In this document: piece after piece, positions 51,739-61,145 of the stretch
How the letters are laid out: each line of letters begins with the position of its first letter
How positions within the stretch are numbered: position 1 is the stretch's first letter
Source: Labrenzia sp. R4_2
Lineage (GTDB): Bacteria > Pseudomonadota > Alphaproteobacteria > Rhizobiales > Stappiaceae
Reading direction: 5' to 3'
Length of the DNA stretch: 64,000 nucleotides
Assembly: GCF_017743865.1 (NCBI RefSeq)
Contig: NZ_JAGHRJ010000005.1
Location: forward strand, 62,001 to 126,000
Notes under the pieces: generated by a model
The model's database searches: none
What the model saw: only the letters and a program-made list of their open reading frames with translations
Told to the model about the DNA's origin: nothing
Made by a program: the position numbers and the translations under genes

Positions 51739-52305
51739 TCAGTTCACGTCGACAGCTTCGTCAGCCTCTATCAGCTGACGGAGCCGGCCAAAGGCAAGAC
51801 GAATTCGGGATTTGACGGTTCCAAGCGGCAAGCCTGTCTGGTCGGAAATCTCGCTGTGCGACAGCCCGATGAAAAACGCGAGACGCACAACTTCTTTTTG
51901 CTCGTCCGGAAGCGAGGCCATGGCGGCTCTCACGCGCTCTTCGCGGAGCCGGGCGTCCATTTCATCCGCAACATCTGGCAGCGGGGTTGGCTGCAATGCG
52001 GGTTCTTCCGGATCCAGCTCTGCGGTTTTTTGCCGCCGCAACCGGTCAATCCGGCGGTTCCGGGCGATACGAAACAACCAGGTGCTTGCAGAAGACTTGC
52101 GTGGATCAAACAGGTCGGCCTTGCGCCATAGGGTCACCATGACGTCTTGTGCGACTTCTTCGGCAACGGCGTCGTCGGCGCCCTGTTTCATCAGGTAGCC
52201 TTTCAGACGCGGTGCGAAATGATCGAACAGCTCGACAAAAGCCGCTTTATCCCGGCTTGTCGCGACCTTAACAATCAGATCGGAAAAATATTGCGTTTGT
52301 GCCAA
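51739..52305 (-). CDS. ECF RNA polymerase sigma factor, ECF11-like
   Basis: A 188-residue sigma factor with sigma-2 (about residues 20-90: FAPRLKGYLMKQG, VAQDVMVTLWRKADLFDP, STWLFRIARNRRIDRLRR) and sigma-4 (about 120-175: LPDEQKEVVRLAFFIGLSHSEIS). The sigma-2 region reads like the Rhodobacter RpoE (ECF11) group, which is normally followed by a ChrR zinc anti-sigma gene. No ChrR follows here: the next gene is the convergent methyltransferase. It may be regulated by a distant anti-sigma factor or another mechanism. Confidence 0.9.
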   Translation of the reverse strand: MAQTQYFSDLIVKVATSRDKAAFVELFDHFAPRLKGYLMKQGADDAVAEEVAQDVMVTLWRKADLFDPRKSSASTWLFRIARNRRIDRLRRQKTAELDPEEPALQPTPLPDVADEMDARLREERVRAAMASLPDEQKEVVRLAFFIGLSHSEISDQTGLPLGTVKSRIRLAFGRLRQLIEADEAVDVN

Positions 52306-52495
52306 AGGCCAATCAACTCCACTTCAGTCCCCTCTGTTTAGCAGGTTCGGCGCAATTCGGAAGAGGGAACAGCAACATCGCCACACTGTCGCCCTGTTTT
52401 CTCGCGAGAGGCAATGATGAACATTCGCGAGGGCGCGCCTTTGCATTCTAAAGAAAGGAATTGTCGGCTTTGGGGCTTCAACCCTTTCGTAACCC

Positions 52496-52516
52496 GCTTT
52501 AAGTTATCATTAAAGC
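52496..52516. promoter_or_regulatory. Inverted repeat upstream of the IalB gene
   Basis: GCTTTAA and TTAAAGC are perfect 7-base arms with a 7-base spacer, 70 bases before the IalB start in the 280-base divergent region with the sigma factor gene. Possible operator. The region otherwise contains no gene. Confidence 0.35.
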
Positions 52517-52585
52517 AACGTTTATATGTGTGTCGGCAATTGAATTAAATTTGACCGGAACCCCAAACCAAACGGTGTGGAGATC

Positions 52586-53092
52586 ATGAAAGCAAAAACG
52601 CTGGTACTGGCCCTGGCAGGTTTCGCCGCCTCAACTGCGGTAGCGTTCGCGCAGACCCCGACGCTGTTGAAACAGCACAGGGATTGGGCGGCCTACGCGT
52701 TGACGAGTGGCAGCGGTAAAGTTTGTTACGCTTTGACCAAACCAACGACGATGCTTCCCGGCGACAGAAACCACGGCGATGTCTTCTTCTTTGTGACGTC
52801 CCGTCCGGCCGAGGGTGTCAGTTCTGAGCCGAGCCTGCTGGTCGGCTATCCGTTCAAGGACAAGTCGTCTGTCAGTGTGGATGTGGACGGACAAGGCTTT
52901 ACCTTGTTCACCAACAATGACGGCGCCTGGGTCGAAAATGCAGCCACGGAGGCTCAGTTGGTTGCCGCGATGAAGGCTGGCCGTGAGATGTCCGTAAATG
53001 GTGAATCCAGCCGCGGCACACGGACGACATACAAATTTTCGCTCTCCGGAGTGACTGCCGCCATCGACACAGCCAGTCAGGCCTGCCGCTAA
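52586..53092 (+). CDS. IalB family (invasion associated locus B) secreted protein
   Basis: A 168-residue periplasmic protein: signal peptide to about residue 23 (ending AFAQ), then the IalB pattern with HRDWAAYALTSGSGKVCYALTKPT (ends quoted), DVFFFVTSRPAEG, and a last cysteine in SQACR; two cysteines in the mature part could pair. The family is widespread in Rhizobiales and named for Bartonella IalB, but its molecular role is unclear. It precedes rlmN by 183 bases, on the same strand. Confidence 0.9.
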   Translation: MKAKTLVLALAGFAASTAVAFAQTPTLLKQHRDWAAYALTSGSGKVCYALTKPTTMLPGDRNHGDVFFFVTSRPAEGVSSEPSLLVGYPFKDKSSVSVDVDGQGFTLFTNNDGAWVENAATEAQLVAAMKAGREMSVNGESSRGTRTTYKFSLSGVTAAIDTASQACR

Positions 53093-53275
53093 CGGCAGGC
53101 ATCGTCTCCCGGACGGCTTCACGCATAGCTCCGTTGCGCTCGGAAAACTTGATTTTCCGGGCGCTTTGTGGTTTTGAGACCGTCAGCATTTCCCTGACAA
53201 TAACAGGTGAACCGGCATCGGCGCCGCCGCGGCAGGCGGCACGCATTCGTGGCCGGACAAAAAACGGATCACAAA

Positions 53276-54514
53276 ATGGCGGTTACGCTCGACATCGCGC
53301 GGGAAAATCCCAACGCGCAAACAGTTACAGGCATTGCAGCAACTCCGGGCGCAGATGACGACAAGCCGACGCTCATCGGCCTGTCGCGCGAGGAACTTGG
53401 CGAAGCTCTGGGAACGATCGGCGTGCCGCAAAAGCAATGGCGTATGCGGTCGTCGCAGCTGTGGCATTGGCTTTATGTGCGCGGCGTTTCCGACTTCGCG
53501 GAGATGACGAACATCGCCAAGGATTTGCGCGCCAAGCTGGATGTGGCGTTCACCATCGCCCGCCCGAAGATCGTGTCGGAACAGATCTCCGTCGATGGCA
53601 CCCGCAAGTGGCTGTTCCAGTTTCCGCCGCGCGGGGCCGGAAATCCTGTCGAAGTCGAAACCGTCTACATTCCGGAAGAAGGCCGTGGCACGCTTTGTGT
53701 GTCGTCCCAGGTTGGCTGCACCCTCACCTGCACCTTCTGCCACACCGGCACACAGAAACTGGTCCGCAATCTGACGTCTAAGGAGATCCTGTCCCAGATC
53801 CTGATCGCCCGCGACCGGCTTGGAGATTTTCCGGATGCACACACGCCGCAAGGCGCGATTGTGCCGTCCGAAGGCCGTCTGGTCACAAACATCGTCATGA
53901 TGGGCATGGGCGAGCCGCTCTATAATTTCGAGAACGTGAAAAAGGCCCTGCTCATCGCCTCAGATGGGGACGGACTGTCGCTCTCCAAACGGCGGATCAC
54001 CCTGTCGACATCCGGCGTTGTCCCGGAGATCTTCCGCACAGGTGACGAGATCGGCTGCATGCTGGCAATTTCCCTCCACGCCGTTCGGGACGAGGATCGT
54101 GACATCCTGGTGCCGATCAACAAGAAGTGGAACATCAAGGAACTTCTGGACGCCTGTCGCAACTATCCGGGCCTGTCGAACGCCAAACGCATCACCTTTG
54201 AATACGTGATGCTGAAAGACATCAACGACAGCAACGAGGACGCGCTAGAGCTGGTTCGGTTGCTCAAGGGCATTCCGGCGAAAATCAATCTCATCCCGTT
54301 CAACCCCTGGCCGGGCTCCCAATATGCCTGTTCGGACTGGGAGCGGATCGAGGAATTCGCCGACATCGTCAATCGGGCCGGTTACGCCTCTCCCATCCGA
54401 ACCCCGCGTGGACGCGACATTTTCGCCGCCTGCGGACAGCTGAAGTCAGCCTCTGAACGCATGCGCAAGAAGGACCGGGATGCATTGGCGGCAAAAAAGG
54501 CTGCCGTATATTGA
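53276..54514 (+). CDS. rlmN: 23S rRNA/tRNA adenine-C2 methyltransferase (radical SAM)
   Basis: A 412-residue cytoplasmic enzyme methylating A2503 of 23S rRNA and A37 of some tRNAs. The radical SAM cluster motif is Cys148-x3-Cys152-x2-Cys155 (GCTLTCTFC), preceded by CVSSQVG and followed by [22 protein letters not shown] and the C-terminal AACGQLK with the resolving cysteine are also present. ATG 53276 is used because earlier codons are Arg-rich and unlike the family. A 7-base CCGGGAC/GTCCCGG hairpin follows at 54521 without a T-run. Confidence 0.96.
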   Translation: MAVTLDIARENPNAQTVTGIAATPGADDDKPTLIGLSREELGEALGTIGVPQKQWRMRSSQLWHWLYVRGVSDFAEMTNIAKDLRAKLDVAFTIARPKIVSEQISVDGTRKWLFQFPPRGAGNPVEVETVYIPEEGRGTLCVSSQVGCTLTCTFCHTGTQKLVRNLTSKEILSQILIARDRLGDFPDAHTPQGAIVPSEGRLVTNIVMMGMGEPLYNFENVKKALLIASDGDGLSLSKRRITLSTSGVVPEIFRTGDEIGCMLAISLHAVRDEDRDILVPINKKWNIKELLDACRNYPGLSNAKRITFEYVMLKDINDSNEDALELVRLLKGIPAKINLIPFNPWPGSQYACSDWERIEEFADIVNRAGYASPIRTPRGRDIFAACGQLKSASERMRKKDRDALAAKKAAVY

Positions 54515-54638
54515 AGAAAGCCGGGACAATCTCGTCCCGGTATCCAGTGGATCAAACCGTAGGATTGTTGACTTCCACCTTGCCAGCAAACGCCCGTGCA
54601 CCAACTACAATCAATGTAGGGTTGCTGGGTGACAGAAT

Positions 54639-55394
54639 ATGGCCGGAAGGCGAGTTACACGCAGACATATCATATTCGGGATTTGTTCAAGCCTCGGCTT
54701 TGGTCCGCTGACGGCGTCTACAGCTGCCCAACGATATTTATTTGTTACCGCGGAAGTGCCGCCCTACTCCTTGCCATCTGATGAAGGCCGAACCGGGTTT
54801 GTTATCGACGTGGTCCGCGAACTTTTGTCGCGTCTGGACGCTCCTTTGGAAATCGTTTCGCTGCCCTGGCGCAGAGCCATGGAGACCCTGAAACAAGGCG
54901 AAAACGTCTTAATGGCCCCATTGGCCCGTACGCCGGACCGCGAGACACGATACAAATGGGTCGTCCCGATCCTCACCGAAGAAGTCCGCCTTTACACCAT
55001 TGACGACGGTCCCATCCTGACACTCGAGGCTGCGCGCAAACTCCCAAGCATCACAGTACAGGGCGGATCTGCGATGGAAGAGCTCGGGATCCGGCTGGGG
55101 CTTCAAAATCTGGACGTCGCGCCAGACAATTTTTCCATGGTGAAAATGTTGGCGTATGGCAACTCGAACGCAATGATCAGTTTCAGAATGCTGGCGCTCT
55201 GGTCGATGGAACGGGAGGGGCTCGATCCGGAGCGATTGGTTCCGGGCGAAGTTCTGGACCGGTTCGACGTTTCCATAGCTGCAACTCTCGAAACGCCTGA
55301 AGAAATACTCCAGCCGATCCGGGAGGCGTTTGACGTGATGCGGTCCGATGGCTCTCTTCAAATGATACTTGAGCGGTACAGTTTGGGATCATGA
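54639..55394 (+). CDS. Periplasmic solute-binding protein family 3-like
   Basis: A 251-residue protein with an N-terminal signal (about 1-30) and the family 3 SBP fold: YLFVTAEVPPYSL, GFVIDVVRELLSRL, LPWRRAMETLKQG, LMAPLARTPDRE and QMILERYSLGS. No ABC permease or ATPase is adjacent, so it may instead be a stand-alone sensor or receptor-type domain. Ligand unknown. It is separated from rlmN by 124 bases. Confidence 0.85.
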   Translation: MAGRRVTRRHIIFGICSSLGFGPLTASTAAQRYLFVTAEVPPYSLPSDEGRTGFVIDVVRELLSRLDAPLEIVSLPWRRAMETLKQGENVLMAPLARTPDRETRYKWVVPILTEEVRLYTIDDGPILTLEAARKLPSITVQGGSAMEELGIRLGLQNLDVAPDNFSMVKMLAYGNSNAMISFRMLALWSMEREGLDPERLVPGEVLDRFDVSIAATLETPEEILQPIREAFDVMRSDGSLQMILERYSLGS

Positions 55395-55549
55395 CAGGAA
55401 GAGCTGCGTCGGACGCATAAGTGCTTTGCAAAACCGATCAGTTCCTAACTCACCTGTGAATTGAACGTGACGCTTTCAATCCCCATTTCACGGGTTGCCG
55501 GGGTTGGTCCCGGCTTTTTCTGCCGAACAGAAACTCCCCGGAGATCGTC

Positions 55550-56056
55550 ATGACGAGTATTGATTACAGCGGCTCCCGCCGCCGCGAGCCAAGTGCGCCG
55601 CGCCTCCTGCCTCCTCTTACCCCAGCCACTACCATCACTCTGCTTCTCGCCGGCTTGGTTGCCACCGGTGTCTGGGAAGTTTGGGCGCGGGGTGTAACAC
55701 CTCTTTTAATCGGAGGACCCTTGGAGCCTGCGGGCCTTATCAAATCCAGTTTCGGGATATCCTCCAGTTTTCTGGCCGAGACGATCCACATAGCAACCGG
55801 TCTCATTATCTATCCACTCGGATACCTTTTTGTCGCGCAACCCATCGCCCGGCTTCTGCCGGTCGAGTTCCCCTGGTCACTGACAGGCGCAGGCTTTGGC
55901 ATCGGCCTTTGGATCTTTGCCATGTATGTGATGGCGCACCTGGTCGCCGGCTTTCCAGCGTTTCTGGGTTTTGGAGATCTGGCATTTGCCTCGTTCTTTG
56001 GGCACTTGCTGTACGGCCTTGCCGTTGCCGGGATCGTTGCACTGCGCAGGGCGTAA
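55550..56056 (+). CDS. Predicted membrane protein, four helices
   Basis: A 168-residue inner-membrane protein with a polar basic N-terminus (residues 1-25) and four hydrophobic segments (about 28-46, 74-98, 112-135 and 142-165). It has small-residue helices (GLIIYPLGYLF, GFGIGLWIFAMYVM). No family recognised. It is followed by a bidirectional hairpin terminator at 56082-56106. Confidence 0.8.
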   Translation: MTSIDYSGSRRREPSAPRLLPPLTPATTITLLLAGLVATGVWEVWARGVTPLLIGGPLEPAGLIKSSFGISSSFLAETIHIATGLIIYPLGYLFVAQPIARLLPVEFPWSLTGAGFGIGLWIFAMYVMAHLVAGFPAFLGFGDLAFASFFGHLLYGLAVAGIVALRRA

Positions 56057-56081
56057 CAGCGCTCTGATCCCATAACAGCAA

Positions 56082-56106
56082 AAAGGCCGCCTCCCGGGCG
56101 GCCTTT
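56082..56106. terminator. Bidirectional intrinsic terminator
   Basis: AAAGGCCGCC/GGCGGCCTTT, a perfect 10-base stem with a 5-base loop and A/T-rich ends, between the membrane protein gene (plus) and iorB (minus). Confidence 0.85.
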
Positions 56107-56128
56107 CGCATTCTTCATCTGATCCGTC

Positions 56129-58318
56129 CTAGACCAGACCGGCTTTGGTGAACGGCAGACTTGTGATCCACTCGTCCTTTGCAGCCGCAATTGCATTGGC
56201 CACAGCCGGGCCAATTGGTGGTGTTCCCGGCTCACCGATCCCGGTTGGGGCTTCGGTCGAGGCAACAATGTGCACGTCGATTTCGGGCATGTCGGAAATG
56301 CGCAGCGACTCATAAGTGTCGAAGTTTGTTTCTTCGACATACCCGTCGGAGAGCGTCACCTGGTTGCGCAGGATCGCGCCGAGGCCGTAGCCAATACCGC
56401 CTTCAACCTGAGCACGGATGTTGTCCGGGTTGACCGGCACACCGCAGTCGACGGCCGCTGTGACCTTTTCCACCTTGACCGTTCCATCCTCGCGGAAGGA
56501 GATCTCGACGACTTCCGCCACATAAGACCCAAAGGACTTGTGAACGGCGACGCCGCGATGGCGGCCTTCCGGCAACGGCGTGTCCCAACCGGCCTTTTCG
56601 GCAGCCAGCTTCAACACATTCGTCTTGCGCGGATCGTCCTTGAGAAGCTCAAGGCGCAGAGCCACCGGGTCTTTGCCGGTTTCCTTGGCGATCCGGTCGA
56701 TCATCGTTTCCATGACATAGGCTGTGTGGGTGTGCCCCACAGACCGCCACCACAGAACCGGCACCGGCGTTTCCTGGAAGGCCTGATCCATGTTCATCAT
56801 CGGGAACGAATAGGTCGTGTCGGATGCCCCTTCGGTCATGTTGTGATCCACACCGTTCGGCATCAGCATCGGCTCAAAGGCAGTGCCCTTGATGATGGAC
56901 TTCGCCGCGATGTTGTATTTCACCGCCGTGACGTTGCCGTCGCCGTCGAGACCAACCTTGATCTTGTGGGCTGACATTGGGCGATAGTAGCCGCCAGCCA
57001 TGTCGTCTTCACGGGTCCAGACGATCTTCACTGGCCGCGGGTCCATACCGGCTTCCCGCATCGCCTTCAACAGGAAAGAAATCTCCGAGACAGGATGCGC
57101 ATCCCCTTGCGCCCGGCGTCCAAAGGATCCACCGGCCCACAATGTGTTGATGCTGACTTTCTCGAACGGAATGCCGAGGATGGTGGAGGCAACGTTATGG
57201 TCGATGGTCGGGATTTGCGAGCCAAACCAGAACTGTGCTGTTTCACCATCGAATTCACCGACAATATCCAGCGGCTCCATGGCGCCATGGGCAAGGAATG
57301 GGAAATCGTAGTCGATTTCCATGACCTTCGCCGACGCGTCCAAAGCAGCATCGACATCGCCATCTTCGCGAACCTTGAGGCCCGGCTTGGTGGTCATGTC
57401 CTTGAGTTCGGTCATCATTGCGTCAGTGGAGCGGGTCTCAGCTGCACTGTCGTCCCATTCGATCTCCAGAAGATCGCGCGCCTTGATGGCCGGCCAGGTG
57501 CTTTCTGCGACCACGGCAACGCCATTTGGGATCTGGAAGATGTCGACGACACCTGCGACCTTCTTGGCTTCAGTCGCATCGAAGGACTTGACCGTGCCGC
57601 CAAACCGCGGTGAGCGCGCAACCGTTGCGGTCAGCATGCCCTCACGGTTGAAGTCGATGGTGTAGGTGTTCGGCGCACCAACCGTTTTGTTCTTGACGTC
57701 CTTCCGCGGGAAAGACTTGCCGATATACACCCACTGGTCCGGTGTTTTCAGTGCCGGTTCCGCAGGAACATCTTCGTTTGCTGCCAAACCTGCAAGCTCA
57801 CCGAGTGTTGCCGATTTACCGGAAGAGTGGGACACAACTCCGCCGGAAACGGTGATTTCACCGGCCGGCACGCCCCATTCCTTGGCCGCCGCGGAGACAA
57901 CCATCGCCTTTGCGGCTGCACCCGCCTGGCGGTACTGCATGAAGGCATTCGGCATGGCTGTAGACCCGCCCGTGCCCTGAACGCCGAACAGGCTGTTGGC
58001 ATAAAGCTGCGGGTTGGATGGTGCCAGCTCCAGCAAAATTTGCTCGTGAGATGCGTCGAGTTCATCAGCAACCAATGTTGCCAGACCGTTTGCCGTGCCC
58101 TGACCCTTGTCGAGGTGCTTGGACAGGACCACGACCGTGTTGTCCGGCCTGATGTGTACAAACGGCTGTACAAATTCACCCGCATCAGCAGCGGCTTTCG
58201 CAGCGTTTGGCATCTTGGCGGCGATGATCAGACCACCAACTGCACCGGCTGACATTTTCAGGAATGTCCGGCGGCTCGGCTTGGGAGCTTCAAGGGGTTT
58301 TTGAAGGAGATGCAACAT
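56129..58318 (-). CDS. iorB: Molybdopterin-binding subunit of a xanthine dehydrogenase-family hydroxylase (isoquinoline 1-oxidoreductase beta-type)
   Basis: A 729-residue protein. The N-terminus carries a Tat signal (SRRTFLKMSAGAVGG, residues 15-29), so it is likely exported folded to the periplasm. The molybdenum-cofactor domains include FGVQGTGGSTAM, WAGGSFGRRAQGD (the loop near the cofactor) and a C-terminal GGIGYGLGAIL, and TGIGEPGTPP (active-site Glu region). With the 2Fe-2S subunit encoded 3 bases upstream it would hydroxylate N-heterocycles or aldehydes. Substrate unknown. Confidence 0.9.
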   Translation of the reverse strand: MLHLLQKPLEAPKPSRRTFLKMSAGAVGGLIIAAKMPNAAKAAADAGEFVQPFVHIRPDNTVVVLSKHLDKGQGTANGLATLVADELDASHEQILLELAPSNPQLYANSLFGVQGTGGSTAMPNAFMQYRQAGAAAKAMVVSAAAKEWGVPAGEITVSGGVVSHSSGKSATLGELAGLAANEDVPAEPALKTPDQWVYIGKSFPRKDVKNKTVGAPNTYTIDFNREGMLTATVARSPRFGGTVKSFDATEAKKVAGVVDIFQIPNGVAVVAESTWPAIKARDLLEIEWDDSAAETRSTDAMMTELKDMTTKPGLKVREDGDVDAALDASAKVMEIDYDFPFLAHGAMEPLDIVGEFDGETAQFWFGSQIPTIDHNVASTILGIPFEKVSINTLWAGGSFGRRAQGDAHPVSEISFLLKAMREAGMDPRPVKIVWTREDDMAGGYYRPMSAHKIKVGLDGDGNVTAVKYNIAAKSIIKGTAFEPMLMPNGVDHNMTEGASDTTYSFPMMNMDQAFQETPVPVLWWRSVGHTHTAYVMETMIDRIAKETGKDPVALRLELLKDDPRKTNVLKLAAEKAGWDTPLPEGRHRGVAVHKSFGSYVAEVVEISFREDGTVKVEKVTAAVDCGVPVNPDNIRAQVEGGIGYGLGAILRNQVTLSDGYVEETNFDTYESLRISDMPEIDVHIVASTEAPTGIGEPGTPPIGPAVANAIAAAKDEWITSLPFTKAGLV

Positions 58319-58321
58319 GAC

Positions 58322-58783
58322 TTAGGCCTCCATCTTGTCGGCTGCGGCATGGATCGCCTTGCGGATCCGGGCGTAGGTCGCGCAGCGGCAGACGTTTCCG
58401 TCCATGGCTGCGTCGATATCTTCGTCGGTCGGCTTAGGAGTGTCGGTCAGAAGCGCCGTGGCTGCCATGATCTGACCGGACTGGCAGTATCCGCATTGCG
58501 GTACGTCCAGCTCGTTCCAGGCTTCCTGGACGGCTTTTGCGGCTTTTCCGTTCACGCCTTCGATTGTGGTAATTTCGGCGCCCTCAAGGTCACCGACCAT
58601 GGTTTGGCAAGAACGGATCGGCATACCGTCCCAGTGGACCGTGCAAGCACCGCATGAGGCGATGCCGCACCCGAATTTGGTGCCGGTCATTCCGAGCTCG
58701 TCGCGCAGAGCCCACAGCAGAGGGCTCTCGGGATCCGCATCAAGCGTGCGCGTTTCCCCGTTAATTTTCAAAGTTACAGACAT
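58322..58783 (-). CDS. iorA: 2Fe-2S subunit of the molybdenum hydroxylase (IorA type)
   Basis: A 153-residue protein with two 2Fe-2S clusters: Cys39, Cys44, Cys47 and Cys59 (plant-type domain) and Cys97, Cys100, Cys132 and Cys134 (helical domain). It passes electrons from the MoCo subunit. It is translated immediately before iorB, whose ATG follows 3 bases after the stop. No cytochrome or FAD subunit is encoded here. Confidence 0.93.
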   Translation of the reverse strand: MSVTLKINGETRTLDADPESPLLWALRDELGMTGTKFGCGIASCGACTVHWDGMPIRSCQTMVGDLEGAEITTIEGVNGKAAKAVQEAWNELDVPQCGYCQSGQIMAATALLTDTPKPTDEDIDAAMDGNVCRCATYARIRKAIHAAADKMEA

Positions 58784-58831
58784 GAGGAGGCGTCTCCCTT
58801 GGCTGGCCTAGACTGGCTGAAGGATGTAAAC

Positions 58832-58847
58832 TACACTGTGCAGTGTA
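58832..58847. promoter_or_regulatory. Candidate TetR operator, site 1
   Basis: TACACTGTGCAGTGTA, 7-base inverted arms with a 2-base centre, 49 bases before the iorA start in the 151-base divergent region with the TetR-family gene. Confidence 0.6.
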
Positions 58848-58865
58848 ATCTCTGGATCTGCATCT

Positions 58866-58883
58866 GTAAACGCCCTAGTTTAC
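58866..58883. promoter_or_regulatory. Candidate TetR operator, site 2
   Basis: GTAAAC and GTTTAC flank a 6-base spacer, 52 bases before the TetR-family start. A GTAAAC copy also lies next to site 1 at 58826-58831, so a shared half-site may exist. Confidence 0.45.
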
Positions 58884-58934
58884 ATAGGGCTCAAATTTTG
58901 GGATTAAAGAGCGATAAGAAGCGCTGGGTAAACA

Positions 58935-59555
58935 ATGTCGGTATCCGACCAGAAAAAGAAACAAATCGTCGAAGCGGCCATCGCCGAGTTCCAGGAAAAA
59001 GGTTTTGCCGGTGCAAGCATGGACCGGATTTCGGAACGGGCGCAGGTTTCCAAACGGACCGTCTACAATCACTTTGAAAGCAAGGAAACGCTTTTCAAAG
59101 CGATCAACCAGTGCCTGGCAGACCAGGTCAATTCAGCGCTTGAGGTCCCTTATGACCGGGACAAACCCATCCGCGATGCCTTGATCGAACTCGGCTGGGC
59201 CGAGGGCGAGCTGATGGTTTCACCGTGCTTCATGAACCTTGCCCGCATGGTGATGAGCGAAACGATCCGGGATCCGGAACTGGCGGCGGACATGAACGCC
59301 CGCATGACAAAGCTCAGCATTTTCGCAGAGTTCATGGAGCGGGCGACATCCGATGGACGTTTGTCGGTTCAAGATCCGGCTGTCGCGGCAGAACAGTTTC
59401 TCGGCCTCATCAAGTCGCGCAGCTTTTTTCCGAACATCTATGCCAACCGGGTCGCCGAACGGGATGAGATGGACAAGATCATCAACGAAAGTGTCGATCT
59501 GTTCCTGGCGCAATATGCTGCGCCTGAAACTGAAGCTGCAAAAAAGTCTGCTTGA
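58935..59555 (+). CDS. TetR/AcrR family transcriptional regulator
   Basis: A 206-residue regulator with an N-terminal HTH (about residues 9-55: IVEAAIAEFQEKGFAGASMD, then VSKRTVYNHFESKETLF) and a variable ligand-binding C-terminal domain resembling the AefR-like group. It is divergent from iorAB and probably represses it and itself through the palindromes. The convergent efflux operon behind it may also be a target. Confidence 0.93.
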   Translation: MSVSDQKKKQIVEAAIAEFQEKGFAGASMDRISERAQVSKRTVYNHFESKETLFKAINQCLADQVNSALEVPYDRDKPIRDALIELGWAEGELMVSPCFMNLARMVMSETIRDPELAADMNARMTKLSIFAEFMERATSDGRLSVQDPAVAAEQFLGLIKSRSFFPNIYANRVAERDEMDKIINESVDLFLAQYAAPETEAAKKSA

Positions 59556-59576
59556 TCAGCTCATCGGGTCCTGATC

Positions 59577-61142
59577 CTAGCTTTTCCCCGAAGGTCCCAC
59601 AGGGTTATCCAGAAGCTGTCCCCAGCGTGTCCGGTCCGCCATTTGGGCCCGGGTTTCATCGGAAATGAGACCGCGGACGTTCTCTGGCGCCCAGCCACCA
59701 CCGAGCCCCTTGTAAACCGCAACGAGGTTGGTCAGCACATTCGCTTCCGCAGCAATCAACCGCTCCTCGGCCACAAGCAGGCTCTTTTGCGCATCAACCA
59801 CGCGATTGTAAGACGCAGTACCGTCTTCATACTGGGCTTCAACCTCGCCGACAGAACTGCGAGCCGCCCTCAAACTCCGCCGAAGATAAAGCGCCTGCTG
59901 CTTGGAACGTAAGAACCCGGTCAGCGCGTTTTCCACTTCCGCATAAGCGGACAGCACCGTGTTTTCGTAGTTCAGCAAGGCTTCCTGAAACTTGGCGTCT
60001 TGCACCCGGACATTGTTCTGGATCCGGCCGTAATTCAGGAAATTCCAGGAAAAACCGGGATTGAAGAGGGCTGCTGTCGCCCCGCCCGTGAAGAGATTCG
60101 AAAAATCATCTGCCCGTACACCGATCGCCCCGGCAATGGTGAATGCCGGGAAGAGATCTGCCTTGGCTACACCGATTTGTGCCGATTGGGCAGCTGCGAT
60201 GTACTCGGCTTGGCGAATGTCGGGGCGGCGGCGCAACATGTCCGCCGGAACGCCGATCGCGACTTCCGCTGGCACCCGGGGGAAGCCTGACCGGCCGGAA
60301 AATCGGGCTTTCATTTTACCCGGCGGCTCGCTCAACAACACACTCATGGCGTTGTAGGCCTGCGCAAGTTCAGCTTCATAGCCCGGTATGGCTGCCAGGG
60401 TATTGTTGTAAAGAACGGTCGCTTCATGAACATCCAACTGGGATGCAACGCCATTTTCCAGCCGGAGCTGAGTAAGGTTCAGAGACTTTTTTTGAAGCGC
60501 CGCATTCTTCCGGCTCGAGGCGACGAGTTGCTGCAGCTCGCGAATGGTGACGTATGTCGCCGCAATATCCCCGGTGAGCGTCACCAGCGCATCATCGTAG
60601 GATGCCAGGTTGGCGTTCAAATTCGCTTTGGCAGATTGAACGTCCCGGCGGATCTTGCCCCAGATGTCAATTTCCCACGCCGCGTCAAACCCTGCAGAAA
60701 CACGCGAGATGTGACTGTCCACCAGACCGGCCCGCTCAAGATCACGGATGATCGGATCCTGCGTGCTGAACCGGATGTTCTCCGAGTTCCCTTTCAACTG
60801 CTGGACCTGAGGAAACAGCTCGCCGCGCGCGATGCCTAGCTGGGCGCGCGCCTGGTAAACCCGGACACCGGCTGCCTGCAGCTCAACGTTCTGACGGTAG
60901 GCCTCCGCGATCAGGCCATTCAGCGTTTCGTCCTTAAACACATGCCACCACGGCACGGAGGCAGCGCTGCGGGTGGTAAAGCCGGTGCGGTGATCAACGG
61001 TGAGGTTTGCGCCCTCACCCCAACTGTCGAGCACCGGAGCCTCGGGGCGCTCAAAATCCGGACCGACCATACATCCGGACAAGAAAGCGGCGCCTGCAAC
61101 GCTGGCAACCAAACCCAATTGTCGAAACACGCTCACAGGCAT
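59577..61142 (-). CDS. NodT-type outer membrane factor lipoprotein
   Basis: A 521-residue outer-membrane lipoprotein (lipobox LSGC, Cys24) with the long helical repeats of the TolC/NodT family (about 70-470) and the segment RRPDIRQAEYIAAAQSAQIGVAKADLFP. It forms the exit duct of an efflux system. The gene follows the HlyD-type gene directly. GTG 61145 is adjacent to the previous stop; I use ATG 61142 (the ribosome binding site is weak for both). Confidence 0.9.
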   Translation of the reverse strand: MPVSVFRQLGLVASVAGAAFLSGCMVGPDFERPEAPVLDSWGEGANLTVDHRTGFTTRSAASVPWWHVFKDETLNGLIAEAYRQNVELQAAGVRVYQARAQLGIARGELFPQVQQLKGNSENIRFSTQDPIIRDLERAGLVDSHISRVSAGFDAAWEIDIWGKIRRDVQSAKANLNANLASYDDALVTLTGDIAATYVTIRELQQLVASSRKNAALQKKSLNLTQLRLENGVASQLDVHEATVLYNNTLAAIPGYEAELAQAYNAMSVLLSEPPGKMKARFSGRSGFPRVPAEVAIGVPADMLRRRPDIRQAEYIAAAQSAQIGVAKADLFPAFTIAGAIGVRADDFSNLFTGGATAALFNPGFSWNFLNYGRIQNNVRVQDAKFQEALLNYENTVLSAYAEVENALTGFLRSKQQALYLRRSLRAARSSVGEVEAQYEDGTASYNRVVDAQKSLLVAEERLIAAEANVLTNLVAVYKGLGGGWAPENVRGLISDETRAQMADRTRWGQLLDNPVGPSGKS

Positions 61143-61145
61143 CAC

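Noticed and set aside
54521..54540. Terminator of rlmN
   Set aside because: CCGGGAC/GTCCCGG forms a 7-base stem but there is no T-run; too weak to call.
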